A stretch of DNA of 64,000 bases from JBKPNJ01 sp963695705. Its GTDB lineage: Bacteria; Actinomycetota; Actinomycetes; Propionibacteriales; Nocardioidaceae. Location of the stretch: NCBI GenBank assembly GCA_963695705.1, contig CAVOHB010000010.1, positions 62,001 through 126,000 on the forward strand, in the 5' to 3' direction. Both the position numbers and the translations under genes were made by a program. The notes beneath the pieces were generated by a model that had not been told where the DNA came from, made no database searches, and was given only the letters and a program-made list of their open reading frames with translations. This document shows, in pieces, positions 55,743 through 64,000 of this stretch (positions are counted from its first letter, which is position 1; every line of letters starts with the position of its first letter).

Positions 55743-55769
55743 TGTCGATCTGACCGCTTCCCGTTCGAC
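55743..55769 (+). promoter_or_regulatory. candidate ECF42 autoregulated promoter
   Basis: TGTCGA (55743-55748), a 17-base spacer and CGAC (55766-55769) lie 59 bases upstream of the DGPF gene. This matches the -35 TGTCGA and -10 CG(A/T)C pattern that I recall for ECF42-type sigma factors, so the sigma factor at 56185 probably transcribes its own operon. Confidence 0.6.
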
Positions 55770-55827
55770 GTGCTGGTAGGAAGCCGGTAGATCGGCCGGC
55801 TCGAGGATCAGTTGAGAAGGAGGAGCC

Positions 55828-56188
55828 ATGCGTTACGCGTTTCTGCTCTACTCCGACCCCACCGCCGGGCCGGACGAGGACAGCTCGGAGCAGGCGGACG
55901 AGATGAAGCAGTGGTACGCATACAGCGAGGCACTGGCCACGTCGGCCGGGATGGCAGCCGGCGAGGCACTGCAGCCTGAACACCGTCGCGACGACGGTGC
56001 GGGTGCGGGACGGCAGGACGACGACCACGGACGGCCCGTTCGCCGAGACCAAGGAGGTCCTCGGGGGGTTCTACATCGTCGACGTCCCTGACCTGGACAG
56101 TGCGATCGAGTGGGCTGCGCGCTGCCCGCTCGCGCCGTACGGCTCGGTCGAGGTCAGGCCGATCATGGAAATCCCGCAGCAGGCGTGA
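55828..56188 (+). pseudogene. DGPF/YCII-family protein, frameshifted near 55979
   Basis: ATG 55828 (SD AAGGAGGA) gives MRYAFLLYSDPTAGPDED and runs to LQP. The rest continues in the next frame as NTVATTVRVRDGR, DGPFAETKEVLGGFYIVDVP (the DGPF motif) and ends at 56188. GAAC at 55978-55981 in place of GAC would explain it: removing one A gives LQPDTVATTV in frame. Intact length is about 119 aa, usual for the family. The stop overlaps the GTG of the ECF sigma factor. DGPF proteins are conserved partners of ECF42 sigma factors. Confidence 0.8.
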
Positions 56189-57411
56189 CCACTGCCGAGG
56201 TCGCCCGGGTCTTCGCCGAGGAGTGGGTCCGCGTGGTCGCCACCCTGCGGCGGGACCTGGGCGACCTCGACGCCGCGGAGGATGCCGCGCAGGAAGCGTT
56301 CGCCGAGGCCGTTCGCAGCTGGGCTGTCCACGGGGTGCCGGACCGGCCGGGCGCGTGGCTGACAACGACAGCGCGGCGTCGGGCGGTGGACCGGATCCGG
56401 CGAGAGCAACGCTTCACCGTCCACCTGCCAACGCTCGCCCGGGCAGAGGTCTGGGAGGACCCTGATCCCTCCCGGCTGGTCGACGACGAGCTGGCTCTCC
56501 TCTTCGGCTGCTGTCACCGGTCGCTGTCCACCGAGGCGCAGGTGGCCCTCACGCTGCGTGCGGTTGCGGGCCTGTCTACCGTCCAGATCGCCCGTGCGTT
56601 CCTTGTTCCACCCGCGACGATGGCGGCGCGCATCGTGCGCGCCAAGCGCAAGATCGCCGCGGCGGGAATCCCATTCTCGCTACCGGCGAGCGATGAGCTG
56701 GCCGAGAGACTCAGCCCGGTCCTGTCCGTCATCTATCTCGTCTACACCGAGGGCCATGCCAGCGGCAGCGCAGAGATGTTGCTGCGAGGTGACCTCTGCG
56801 ATGAGGCGTTGTGGCTGGCGGGGACACTCAGCGAGCTGCTGCCCGACGAGCCCGAGGTGCTCGGGCTCGCGGCCTTGCTGTATCTCACCGACGCCCGGCG
56901 GACTGCCCGGGTCGACGACTCCGGCCTTCCGGTACTCATCGAGGACCAGGACCGATCGCGGTGGGATCACGAACGGCTCACCGCCGGCCTGGCGTTGCTG
57001 GCCCGCGCCCGACGTGCCGTCCGCCCCGGCCCCTACGCGCTCCAGGCGGAGATCGCCGCGCAGCACGGGCTCGCGGCACGCTGGGACGACACCGACTGGG
57101 ACGCCATCGTGCGCTGCTACGACCGGCTGCTCGCCATCAGCGCGACCCCGGTGGTGGCGCTCAACCGGGCCGTCGCGGTGGCGATGCGCGACGGCCCGTC
57201 CGCCGGACTGCCTCTGGTCGAGGAGCTCCTGTCGGACCCGAGCCTGTCGCGGTACCACTATCTGTACGCGGCCAGGGCCGACCTGCTGCGCCGGCTCGGG
57301 CGCAGCCGTGAGGCGGTCTCCGCGTACCGGCAGGCGATCAGCTACTGCACCAACGACGCCGAGCGGCGGTTCTTGTCCTCGCGCGTGAACCTGTTGGACG
57401 GCGTCGCCTGA
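56185..57411 (+). CDS. ECF42-type RNA polymerase sigma factor with C-terminal extension
   Basis: The 408-aa protein starts at GTG 56185 (GTGA overlap with the DGPF gene). Sigma region 2 (EDAAQEAFAEAVRSWAVHG, RRRAVDRIRREQRF) and region 4 (LRAVAGLSTVQIARAFLVPP, RIVRAKRKI) fill residues 1-180. A long TPR-like/DUF6596 extension (LLRGDLCDEALWLAGTLSEL, ALNRAVAVAMRDGPSAGLPL) fills the rest. This extension and the YCII neighbour define ECF42. There is no classical anti-sigma factor. The extension itself likely controls activity. Confidence 0.93.
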   Translation: MTTAEVARVFAEEWVRVVATLRRDLGDLDAAEDAAQEAFAEAVRSWAVHGVPDRPGAWLTTTARRRAVDRIRREQRFTVHLPTLARAEVWEDPDPSRLVDDELALLFGCCHRSLSTEAQVALTLRAVAGLSTVQIARAFLVPPATMAARIVRAKRKIAAAGIPFSLPASDELAERLSPVLSVIYLVYTEGHASGSAEMLLRGDLCDEALWLAGTLSELLPDEPEVLGLAALLYLTDARRTARVDDSGLPVLIEDQDRSRWDHERLTAGLALLARARRAVRPGPYALQAEIAAQHGLAARWDDTDWDAIVRCYDRLLAISATPVVALNRAVAVAMRDGPSAGLPLVEELLSDPSLSRYHYLYAARADLLRRLGRSREAVSAYRQAISYCTNDAERRFLSSRVNLLDGVA

Positions 57412-57422
57412 GCGCGCGGACG

Positions 57423-58412
57423 CTAGCCGAGGCCCCGGCGCGCCAGGGTGGGAGGACGGTCACCGCGGATCGACGCCACCATGTCGAGGGCCTGGCGGAC
57501 CTCGGAAACGTTGTGCGCGCGGAACACCCGCGCACCGAGCCAGGCCGCCACCGCGGTAACGGCGAGTGTCCCGTTGAGCCGCTGCTCGACCGGTTGGTCG
57601 AGAGTCTCCCCGATGAAGTCCTTGTTCGACACCGCGACCAGCACCGGCCATCCTGTGGCCACGAGCTCGTCGAGTCGCCGCGTCACCTCGAGCGACTGAT
57701 GCGTCGTCTTGCCGAGGTCGTGACCGGGATCGATGAGGAGTCCGTCGGGACGGACACCCGCCGCGACCGCCTCGGCGGCCAGCCGGGTGACCGTGGTCGA
57801 CACGTCGGCCAGGATGTCGGCGTATCGTGGGTTCCGCGGGTCGGTCCGGGGGGGCAGATGCCCCGCATGGGCACAGACCAGACCGCAGCCGGTCCGGGCG
57901 GCAACGAGCTTCAACCGGTCGTCATACCCCTCCCACGGGTCGTTGATGAGGTCGGCGCCGGCAGCCACCGCCTCCTGTGCCACGTCGGCACGCCAGGTGT
58001 CGACGCTGATCACCGCGGCCGGGCGACTCGCCCGCACGGCGGCGACCACCTCGACGACGCGGTCGATCTCCTGCGCGGGTGACACCGGCGTCCCGCGGCC
58101 GGCCTTGACCCCGCCGATGTCGACGATCGCGGCTCCCGCGTCGAGCGCTCTCTCGGCCGCCTCGACGGCCGCCGCGCAGGCGTAGGTGGCGCCGCGGTCG
58201 TAGAAGGAGTCGGGCGTCCGGTTGACGATCCCCATCACGACCTGCTCGTTCGTGCTGAAGGTCCGTGCACCGAGGCGCAGGGTCCGCTGGGGACGCCCGC
58301 CCAACTCCGGGTCCGGCAGAGCCGAGAGCGTGGTCAGGCTGCCGTTCACCTGTCGAAGGTGCTCGCCGTTGGACCCCCGGCGCGAGTTCATGCCGGCCCG
58401 AGGGTCAGGCAC
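57423..58412 (-). CDS. folP: dihydropteroate synthase
   Basis: The 329-aa TIM-barrel DHPS has MGIVNRTPDSFYDRG, AAIVDIGGVKAGRG, VISVDTWRADVA, LINDPWEGYD, LLIDPGHDLGKTTHQSL and VAVSNKDFIGETL. It condenses p-aminobenzoate with the pterin pyrophosphate. The motif DIGGVKAGRG in place of the usual DIGGESTRPG marks the divergent FolP2-like branch of actinobacteria, some members of which lack DHPS activity. It overlaps folE by 8 bases. Confidence 0.88.
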   Translation of the reverse strand: MPDPRAGMNSRRGSNGEHLRQVNGSLTTLSALPDPELGGRPQRTLRLGARTFSTNEQVVMGIVNRTPDSFYDRGATYACAAAVEAAERALDAGAAIVDIGGVKAGRGTPVSPAQEIDRVVEVVAAVRASRPAAVISVDTWRADVAQEAVAAGADLINDPWEGYDDRLKLVAARTGCGLVCAHAGHLPPRTDPRNPRYADILADVSTTVTRLAAEAVAAGVRPDGLLIDPGHDLGKTTHQSLEVTRRLDELVATGWPVLVAVSNKDFIGETLDQPVEQRLNGTLAVTAVAAWLGARVFRAHNVSEVRQALDMVASIRGDRPPTLARRGLG

Positions 58413-59064
58413 GACGAGAGCCTGCGGATGTCGACGGTGCGGAGGTCGTCAGCGCGAGGAACTCAGCCCGTGACCGCGGATCGTGGCGGAACGCGCCCAG
58501 CAGGGTGGAGGTGACGGTGTCCGTGCCACCGGCCCGGACGCCGCGCATCGTCATACAGAGATGTTCCGCCTCGATCACCACCCCAACACCGCGGGGGTTC
58601 AGCTGAGTCTGCAGCCAGTCCGCGATCTGCCTGGTCAGCCGCTCCTGGACCTGCGGCCGGCGGGCGAACATCTCGACCACCCGGGCAAGCTTCGACAGGC
58701 CGAGGATCCGATCGCCGGGCAGGTACCCGACGTGGGCGATGCCCACGAACGGAAGGAGGTGATGCTCGCAGACCGAGTGCACGGGGATGGCCCTGGCGAG
58801 GACGAGCTCGTCATACTCCTCGTCGTTGGGGAACGTGGTCAGCTCGAAGGCGCGCGGGCTGAGCATCTCGGCGTAGGCATGAGCCATCCGCCGGGGAGTC
58901 TCGGTCATGGCCTCGGATCCGGTGGCGATTCCGAGCGCGCACAGGAAGTCGGCGGCGGCGCATTCCGCCCTCGCGAGGTCGATCGTCCCGCCGTCGTGCA
59001 CAACGCGCAGCGGCCTCACGGAAGCCTCGGTGATCGGGACCGGCTCTGTGCGCTCAGCCGTCAC
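58405..59064 (-). CDS. folE: GTP cyclohydrolase I
   Basis: The product is 219 aa from GTG 59064 (SD AGGAGG, 5 bases). Zinc ligands are in VHSVCEHHLLPFVG and HLCMTMRGV. Substrate motifs are TETPRRMAHAYAEML and LSKLARVVEMFARRPQVQER. It makes dihydroneopterin triphosphate from GTP. First gene of folE-folP. A possible extra copy outside the main folate operon, with its own promoter (59099-59127). Confidence 0.93.
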   Translation of the reverse strand: MTAERTEPVPITEASVRPLRVVHDGGTIDLARAECAAADFLCALGIATGSEAMTETPRRMAHAYAEMLSPRAFELTTFPNDEEYDELVLARAIPVHSVCEHHLLPFVGIAHVGYLPGDRILGLSKLARVVEMFARRPQVQERLTRQIADWLQTQLNPRGVGVVIEAEHLCMTMRGVRAGGTDTVTSTLLGAFRHDPRSRAEFLALTTSAPSTSAGSRRA

Positions 59065-59077
59065 GGCTGCCTCCTGG

Positions 59078-59145
59078 TTCTAAGAGACTCTGATTCGAAC
59101 GATAGAGATTCGGCGAGATTAAGTCAATCTACGTCTCTGTTAGAA
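59078..59145 (-). promoter_or_regulatory. folE promoter with flanking inverted repeat
   Basis: On the minus strand there is -35 TTGACT (59127-59122), a 17-bp spacer and -10 TATCGT (59104-59099), with a start near 59092. TTCTAAGAGAC (59078-59088) and GTCTCTGTTAGAA (59133-59145) form an inverted repeat flanking the promoter (the right arm has two extra bases). The repeat could be a repressor site. Confidence 0.5.
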
Positions 59146-59222
59146 CGCAGACCGGGCCGAGTGGGCTCAATATCGTGCTCGAATCGTCTGGGATCATGCT
59201 GAGATGACGAGGGGGTCGACCG

Positions 59223-59798
59223 ATGAGGCGTCAGGCCCGGGATCGGGTCTCGGAGGCGTTCGAGGCCGTTGACCGGGCCGGTTTCCTGCGTCCGAGCTAT
59301 CGAGGCCAGGCGCGTGAGAACCGGCCGCTCCCGATCGGCCACGGTCAGACGAACTCCCAGCCGAGCACGGTCGCCGCCATGCTGCGCCTGCTGTCGGTCG
59401 CCGAAGGCCACCACGTTCTCGACGTCGGGAGTGGTTCCGGGTGGACCTCCGCCCTGCTCGGTCACCTGGTGGGCCCGAGTGGCTGCGTCCGGGCCGTGGA
59501 GCTGCTCGAGGACCTGGTCGCCTGGAGCCGGGACAACGTGAGCCAGTACTCGATGCCGTGGGTCGAGATCCACCAGGCCGAGCCTCCGGTTCTGGGGTTG
59601 CCCGAGTACGCGCCGTTCGAACGCATCCTGGTGTCGGCCGAGGCCGGACAGATGCCGTCGTCGTTGGTCGACCAGCTCGACGTTGACGCGATCATGGTCG
59701 CGCCCATCGCCGGGCGGCTGTGCAGCGTACGAAAGCATGGTGACGGCGGCTACAGCGTTCGCCGTCACGGTCATTATCGGTTCGTCCCGCTGCGTTGA
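59223..59798 (+). CDS. protein-L-isoaspartate O-methyltransferase-like SAM methyltransferase
   Basis: The 191-aa protein has LPIGHGQTNSQPSTVAAML (the PCMT-specific GQTNSQPS motif) and the SAM-binding GxGxG loop HHVLDVGSGSGWTSALLGHL. Canonical PCMT is about 200-220 aa, so this is slightly short at the C-terminus. The activity would be repair of isoaspartate in damaged proteins. Divergent from folE. Confidence 0.85.
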   Translation: MRRQARDRVSEAFEAVDRAGFLRPSYRGQARENRPLPIGHGQTNSQPSTVAAMLRLLSVAEGHHVLDVGSGSGWTSALLGHLVGPSGCVRAVELLEDLVAWSRDNVSQYSMPWVEIHQAEPPVLGLPEYAPFERILVSAEAGQMPSSLVDQLDVDAIMVAPIAGRLCSVRKHGDGGYSVRRHGHYRFVPLR

Positions 59799-59958
59799 CC
59801 CGTTCAGCGCGCGAGATAGCCTGGGCTCTCGCGGTCCCTGCGGGACCCCCGCGGATCGGGCGGCGGCGACCTCTCGCTGCAGGCGTCTTGTGGGAATCAG
59901 AACCGGTGTGGCGGGGTTCTGCCGACCAGACGTTGCAGAATCCGGGGTGGAGGAGACG

Positions 59959-60252
59959 ATGGACGACGGTTGCACCCATCTGGACCAGGTGGAGGACGCC
60001 GTTCGGCCCTCCGGCACCGGTTGCGAGGAGTGTCTGCGCGTGGGAGGCCGCTGGGTCCACCTCCGGGTCTGCCGTACCTGCGGTCACGTCGGGTGCTGCG
60101 ACTCCTCGCCCGGCAAGCACGCGAGTGCGCACAGCCGCGGTGCCAGCCACCCGGTGGTCTCGTCGTTCGAGCCCGGGGAGGACTGGTGGTGGTGCTACGT
60201 CAACGAGGTCGCGTTCGTGATCCCTGACCAGCCGATCTTCTCCCACCCGTGA
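59959..60252 (+). CDS. UBP-type zinc-finger protein
   Basis: The 97-aa protein (ATG 59959, SD GGAGGAG) is almost entirely a ZnF-UBP domain. Ligands are likely C5/H7, C22/C25 (GCEECL), C38/C41 (VCRTCG), then C46-C47 and His (GKHASAH). It ends EVAFVIPDQP. In eukaryotes the fold binds the ubiquitin C-terminus. The bacterial role is unknown. It overlaps the REC-flavoprotein gene and is co-transcribed with it and the downstream kinase. Confidence 0.88.
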   Translation: MDDGCTHLDQVEDAVRPSGTGCEECLRVGGRWVHLRVCRTCGHVGCCDSSPGKHASAHSRGASHPVVSSFEPGEDWWWCYVNEVAFVIPDQPIFSHP

Positions 60253-61933
60253 TGACCGAATCCGACTCCTCGGGGCCGAACAAGCCCGTCCTGCTCACGG
60301 TCGATGACGACCCCTCGGTCTCCCGCTCGGTCGCGAGGGACCTCAGGCGCCGGTACGGCGCGAGCCACCGGGTGGTCCGTGCGAACTCCGGCGCCGAGGC
60401 CATGGACGCGTTGCGTGACCTCAAGCTCCGCGGCGGGCGGGTGGCCGTGCTCCTGGCGGACTACCGGATGCCGGAGGTCAACGGCATCGAGTTCCTCGAG
60501 AGCGCGATGGACCTCTTTCCCCGGGCGCGGCGTGCGCTGCTCACCGCGTACGCCGACACCGATGCCGCGATCGCCGCCATCAACGTCGTCGACGTCGATC
60601 ACTACCTGCTCAAGCCGTGGGAGCCTCCGGAGGAGAAGCTCTACCCGATCATCGACGAGATGATCGACGCCTACTCCGCCGAGCGCGACGCCCAGGTGGG
60701 TGAGATCAAGGTGATCGGTCATCGCTGGTCCGCCCCGTCGTTCGCGGTCCGCGACTTCCTCGCTCGCAACGCGGTGCCGTACCGCTGGTTCGCCTCGGAC
60801 CAGGCCGAGGGCGGTCGGCTGCTGCTCGCCGCCGGGCTCGGCGCGGACACGCTGCCCGTGGTCGTCACGCCCGACGGAGCCACGATGGTCGCGCCGTCGC
60901 CGGTGGAGCTGGCCGATGCCGTCGGGCTGTCGACCAGTCCCGCTACGGACTTCTACGATCTCGTCGTCGTCGGCGGCGGCCCGGCCGGACTCGGTGCCGC
61001 CGTGTATGCCGCCTCCGAGGGGTTGCGCACGCTGCTGGTCGAGCGCCAGGCCACCGGCGGTCAGGCCGGCCAGTCGTCCCGGATCGAGAACTACCTCGGC
61101 TTCCCCGACGGCGTGTCCGGAGCCCAGCTCACCGATCGAGCGCGCCGACAGGCAACGAAGTTCGGAGCCGAGATCCTCACCACCCGTGACGTCACCGCCC
61201 TCGGTGCGGTCGGCGCCACCCTGGCGGTCTCGTTCTCCGACGGCAGCGACGTTGCCGCCCACTCGGTCGTCATCGCGACCGGTGTCTCCTACACCGAGCT
61301 GGACGCGCCCGGAATCGCCGAGCTGTCCGGCCGAGGTGTCTACTACGGCTCGGCGTCGACCGAGGCCGAGGACTGCAAGGACTCTGACGTCTTCGTCGTC
61401 GGCGGCGCCAACTCCGCCGGTCAGGCCGCCTTGTTCTATGCGCGGATGGCCCGCTCGGTCACTCTCGTCGTACGGGGTGACTCGCTGGAGCGCGGCATGT
61501 CGCACTACCTGATCCAGCAATTGCGAGAAACCAGCAACATCAAGGTTCGTCTGTGCACCGTCGTCGAGCGGGCCCACGGCGACGACCACCTCGAGGCGCT
61601 GACCCTGCGGCAGAGCCCCTCTGGTGTCCGCAACCGGTCGAGGCAAGCCACATGTTCATCTTCATCGGGGCCCGACCGCACACCGAATGGCTCGCCGGCG
61701 TGCTCGAGCGGGACGACCGGGGCTTCGTGCTGACCGGGCCGGATCTGACCGTCGACGGCCGCCGGCCGAGCGGGTGGACACTCGAGCGTGACCCGTGGCT
61801 GCTCGAGGCCAGCATTCCGGGCGTCTTCGTCGCTGGAGACGCGCGTGCCGAATCCGTCAAGCGCGTCGCGTCAGCGGTGGGAGAGGGCGCCATGGCCGTG
61901 ACACTGGTGCATCGCTACCTGGGCACGCCATGA
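60252..61933 (+). pseudogene. receiver plus glutaredoxin-like plus FAD pyridine-nucleotide oxidoreductase fusion, frameshifted near 61635
   Basis: ATG 60252. Residues 1-125 are a full receiver domain (LLTVDDDPSVSRSV, phospho-Asp in LLADYRMPEVNG, Thr in LLTAYADTD, Lys in YLLKPW). About 145-225 is a thioredoxin-like fold without cysteines (VIGHRWSAPSFAVRDFL). From 235 comes a thioredoxin-reductase-like FAD/NAD domain (LVVVGGGPAGLGAAVYAA, VFVVGGANSAGQAALFYARM), whose CxxC site is replaced by GSAS. The frame breaks after LRQSPSGVRN. The end (ASHMFIFIGARPHTEWLAGV, GVFVAGDARAESVKRVAS) lies in another frame, so one base is missing (or two extra) near 61615-61640. Otherwise intact. Its stop overlaps the kinase ATG. 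Confidence 0.85.
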
Positions 61934-63402
61934 GCATCCCCGAGCCGCTCGCCGGGCAGCCGACCGTCATGGACCGCGTCGGCACGTTGTCGGCGGACGA
62001 GCTGAGCAAGCTGTTCCTGTTCGAGAGCCTCTCCGGCGACCAGCTGGAGTGGCTCGCCGAGCACGGCTGGGTGGCCGAGCTCCCGAGCGGCCTCACCGTC
62101 TTCGAGGAGGGTGATCCGGCGGAGGCCATCATCTTCCTGCTCGGCGGCACGATCACGCTCAGCCGCAGGGTGGGACCGGACGACGTCGAGATGGTCCGTA
62201 CCGACCAGCCCGGCGTCTACGCCGGTGCGATGCAGAGCTACGTCGAGGACAGAGACCTGCAGATCTACACCGCATCCGTGCGCGTCATCAGCGACGCCCG
62301 TTTCTTCGTACTGCTCGGTGAGGACTTCGCCTGGGCGATGCGTGCCTGGTTCCCGATGGCCATCCACCTGCTCGAGGGCCTGCTGCTCGGTATGCGCAAC
62401 TCACAGCAGATCGTGGGGCAGCGGCAGCGGCTGCTCGCGCTCGGTGCCCTGTCCGCGGGTCTGACGCACGAGCTGAACAACCCCGCGGCCGCCGCGGTCA
62501 GGGCCACGGCGACGTTGCGGGACCGGGTGGCGGGCATGCGCCACAAGCTGGCCATGCTCGCGCACGACGAGCTCGATCCTCGCCTGCTCGAGCTCCTCGT
62601 CGACATCCAGGAGGAGGCCGTGCAGCTGGTTGCGGACGCGCCGCGGCTGACCGCCGTCGAGGAGTCCGAGCGTGAGGACGAGCTCAACGACTGGCTGGAC
62701 GAGCGCGCGGTGGCGGGCGGCTGGGAGCTGGCGCCGATCTTCGTGGCGGCGGGTACGACCCCGGAGTTCCTCGAGAAGATCGTCGAAGGCGCCCCCGGCG
62801 ACATACTCGAGGGCGCCCTGCGCTGGCTCGCCTACACGCTGGAGACCGAACTGCTCCTGGGCGAGATCACCGACTCGGTCACGCGCATCTCGACGCTGGT
62901 CGCTTCCGCCAAGCAGTACTCCAACATGGATCGCGCGCCGCATGAGCGGGTCGACATCCACGTCGGCCTGGAGAGCACGCTGGTCATGCTCGGCAGCAAG
63001 CTCGAGCACATCGAGGTGGACACCGAGTACGACCGGTCGCTGCCACGCGTGCCGGTCTATGCCGGTGAGCTCAACCAGGTCTGGACCAACCTGATCGACA
63101 ACGCCGTCCAGGCCATGGACGGCGAAGGCACGCTTTCGATACGGACCTCCATGGACGACGACCGGGTGCGGGTCGAGATCGGCGACACCGGGCCGGGGGT
63201 CCCGGCGGAGCTGCGGCAGCGAATCTTCGAGCCCTTCTTCACGACCAAGCCGGTCGGTCAGGGGACCGGGCTCGGCCTCGACATCTCCTACCGGATCGTC
63301 GTCGCGCGCCACGGCGGTGACCTGACGGTCGAGTCCGAGCCGGGCAACACCCGGTTCATCGTCCGGCTCCCCCTCACCGAGCGGGCGGCTGCCCAGCAAT
63401 GA
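61930..63402 (+). CDS. cyclic-nucleotide-binding-domain sensor histidine kinase
   Basis: The 490-aa soluble kinase has a CRP/cNMP-binding domain at 20-150 (LFLFESLSGDQLEWLAEHGW, FEEGDPAEAIIFLLGGTITL). The phospho-His box is ALGALSAGLTHELNNPAAAA (His180). HATPase_c has NLIDNAVQAMDGEG, GDTGPGVPAELRQRIFEPFF and GTGLGLDISYRIV. It has no transmembrane segment. It is coupled to the REC-flavoprotein by ATGA overlap, which makes that protein its likely phosphorylation partner. Confidence 0.92.
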   Translation: MSIPEPLAGQPTVMDRVGTLSADELSKLFLFESLSGDQLEWLAEHGWVAELPSGLTVFEEGDPAEAIIFLLGGTITLSRRVGPDDVEMVRTDQPGVYAGAMQSYVEDRDLQIYTASVRVISDARFFVLLGEDFAWAMRAWFPMAIHLLEGLLLGMRNSQQIVGQRQRLLALGALSAGLTHELNNPAAAAVRATATLRDRVAGMRHKLAMLAHDELDPRLLELLVDIQEEAVQLVADAPRLTAVEESEREDELNDWLDERAVAGGWELAPIFVAAGTTPEFLEKIVEGAPGDILEGALRWLAYTLETELLLGEITDSVTRISTLVASAKQYSNMDRAPHERVDIHVGLESTLVMLGSKLEHIEVDTEYDRSLPRVPVYAGELNQVWTNLIDNAVQAMDGEGTLSIRTSMDDDRVRVEIGDTGPGVPAELRQRIFEPFFTTKPVGQGTGLGLDISYRIVVARHGGDLTVESEPGNTRFIVRLPLTERAAAQQ

Positions 63403-63412
63403 CCGTCCAGCC

Positions 63413-64000
63413 GTGACGGCCGAAGCCGGCCGGGATGGAACGGCAGTGCTGATCCGCTATGGCGAACCGACCGGCCGCTGGACGCTGTTCGCGATGGTGC
63501 TCGGCTCGGGCATGGCATTCCTCGACGCGACCGTCGTCAACATCGCGCTTCCCAGCATTGGAGCGGACCTCGGTGGCCGCGCCTCCGGGCTGCAGTGGAC
63601 CATCAACGGCTACACGCTGACCCTGGCTGCGTTCATCCTGCTCGGGGGCTCGCTGGGCGACCGGTTCGGCCGCCGCCGCATCTTCATGATCGGGGTCGTC
63701 TGGTTCTCGCTCGCGTCACTGCTCTGCGGCCTGGCACCCAACATCGCCACGCTGGTGACGGCGCGAGGGCTACAGGGCGTCGGCGGTGCGCTCCTGACCC
63801 CGGGGGCCCTCGCCATCTTGCAGTCGTCGTTCGTGCCGCAGGACCGGATGAAGGCGATCGGGGCCTGGTCCGGACTCGGAGGGATCGCCGGTGCCGTGGG
63901 CCCCTTCCTCGGCGGATGGCTGGTGCAGGCCGGCAACTGGCGTCTGGTGTTCCTGATCAATCTTCCGCTGGCCGTCCTCGTCCTGGCGGTCACGATCCGG
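63413..64000 (+). CDS. DHA2-type MFS drug transporter, N-terminal part (runs off window)
   Basis: GTG 63413 opens a frame to the window end (196 codons). It has LDATVVNIALPSIG (motif at helix 1 of DHA2 exporters), the A-motif GSLGDRFGRRRIFMIG and the C-motif-like region GIAGAVGPFLGGWLVQA. Six helices are visible of the 14 expected. It starts 10 bases after the kinase stop, so it may share the operon. Confidence 0.85.
   Translation, partial: MTAEAGRDGTAVLIRYGEPTGRWTLFAMVLGSGMAFLDATVVNIALPSIGADLGGRASGLQWTINGYTLTLAAFILLGGSLGDRFGRRRIFMIGVVWFSLASLLCGLAPNIATLVTARGLQGVGGALLTPGALAILQSSFVPQDRMKAIGAWSGLGGIAGAVGPFLGGWLVQAGNWRLVFLINLPLAVLVLAVTIR

Overview
This 64 kb window is high-GC DNA with strong G/C preference at third codon positions, many GTG starts and dense ATGA/GTGA gene overlaps. 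It comes from the chromosome of an actinomycete (Actinomycetia). Supporting markers are the XPB-type helicase with its helicase-associated partner, DUF3263, LytR_C and DUF2510 proteins, GAF-ANTAR regulators, a DUF222/HNH remnant, an ECF42 sigma factor and the neighbourhood groEL - cold-shock protein - MoaD - threonine-synthase-like. I cannot name the genus. I see no prophage, integron, CRISPR array, rRNA or tRNA.

Layout. 0-5.2 kb: 3' end of a helicase-associated protein, a small ORF, a CGNR zinc-finger gene coupled to an XPB helicase, then a GAF-GGDEF-EAL protein. 5.3-15.4 kb: PLP enzyme, HelD/HelR-like ATPase, HD hydrolase, VOC plus UvrA-like ABC pair, DUF2510/scramblase-like protein, cutC plus a DUF4031-S66 fusion. 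15.4-20 kb: HNH remnant with short tandem repeats, then a four-gene molybdenum-hydroxylase maturation operon (MocA, MoxR ATPase, CoxE-like, XdhC). 20-26.1 kb: secreted amidase, PPK2, an unknown propeller-like protein, groEL under two CIRCE elements, M55 peptidase with a CTG start, and cold-shock protein. 26.3-28.1 kb: a MoaD/ThiS sulfur carrier and a threonine-synthase-like enzyme under a SAM-I riboswitch. 28.1-33.6 kb: trehalose genes otsB and otsA, DUF3263 and LytR_C proteins, uracil-DNA glycosylase, a secreted HNH/lamin-tail protein. 33.7-42.6 kb: TIGR03086 protein, desaturase, two GAF-ANTAR proteins, STAS-like protein, secreted protein, giant AAA-LuxR regulator. 42.6-49.8 kb: a five-gene membrane/glycan operon with a hidden 28-codon ORF upstream, then an M56 peptidase/BlaI pair. 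49.8-64 kb: SRPBCC, MFS, hybrid kinase coupled to a REC-REC-cyclase, DGPF/ECF42, folP-folE, and a redox-like signalling cluster (UBP zinc finger, REC-flavoprotein, cyclic-nucleotide-domain kinase) ending in a truncated MFS gene.

Two themes stand out. First, a SAM riboswitch precedes a threonine-synthase-like gene plus a sulfur-carrier gene. This suggests methionine/homocysteine synthesis by a protein thiocarboxylate route rather than threonine synthesis. Second, five conserved genes carry six single-base frameshifts. Four of the six are an extra A in a GAC context (GAC to GAAC), which points to systematic sequence error or recent decay and should be resolved before these genes are called dead.
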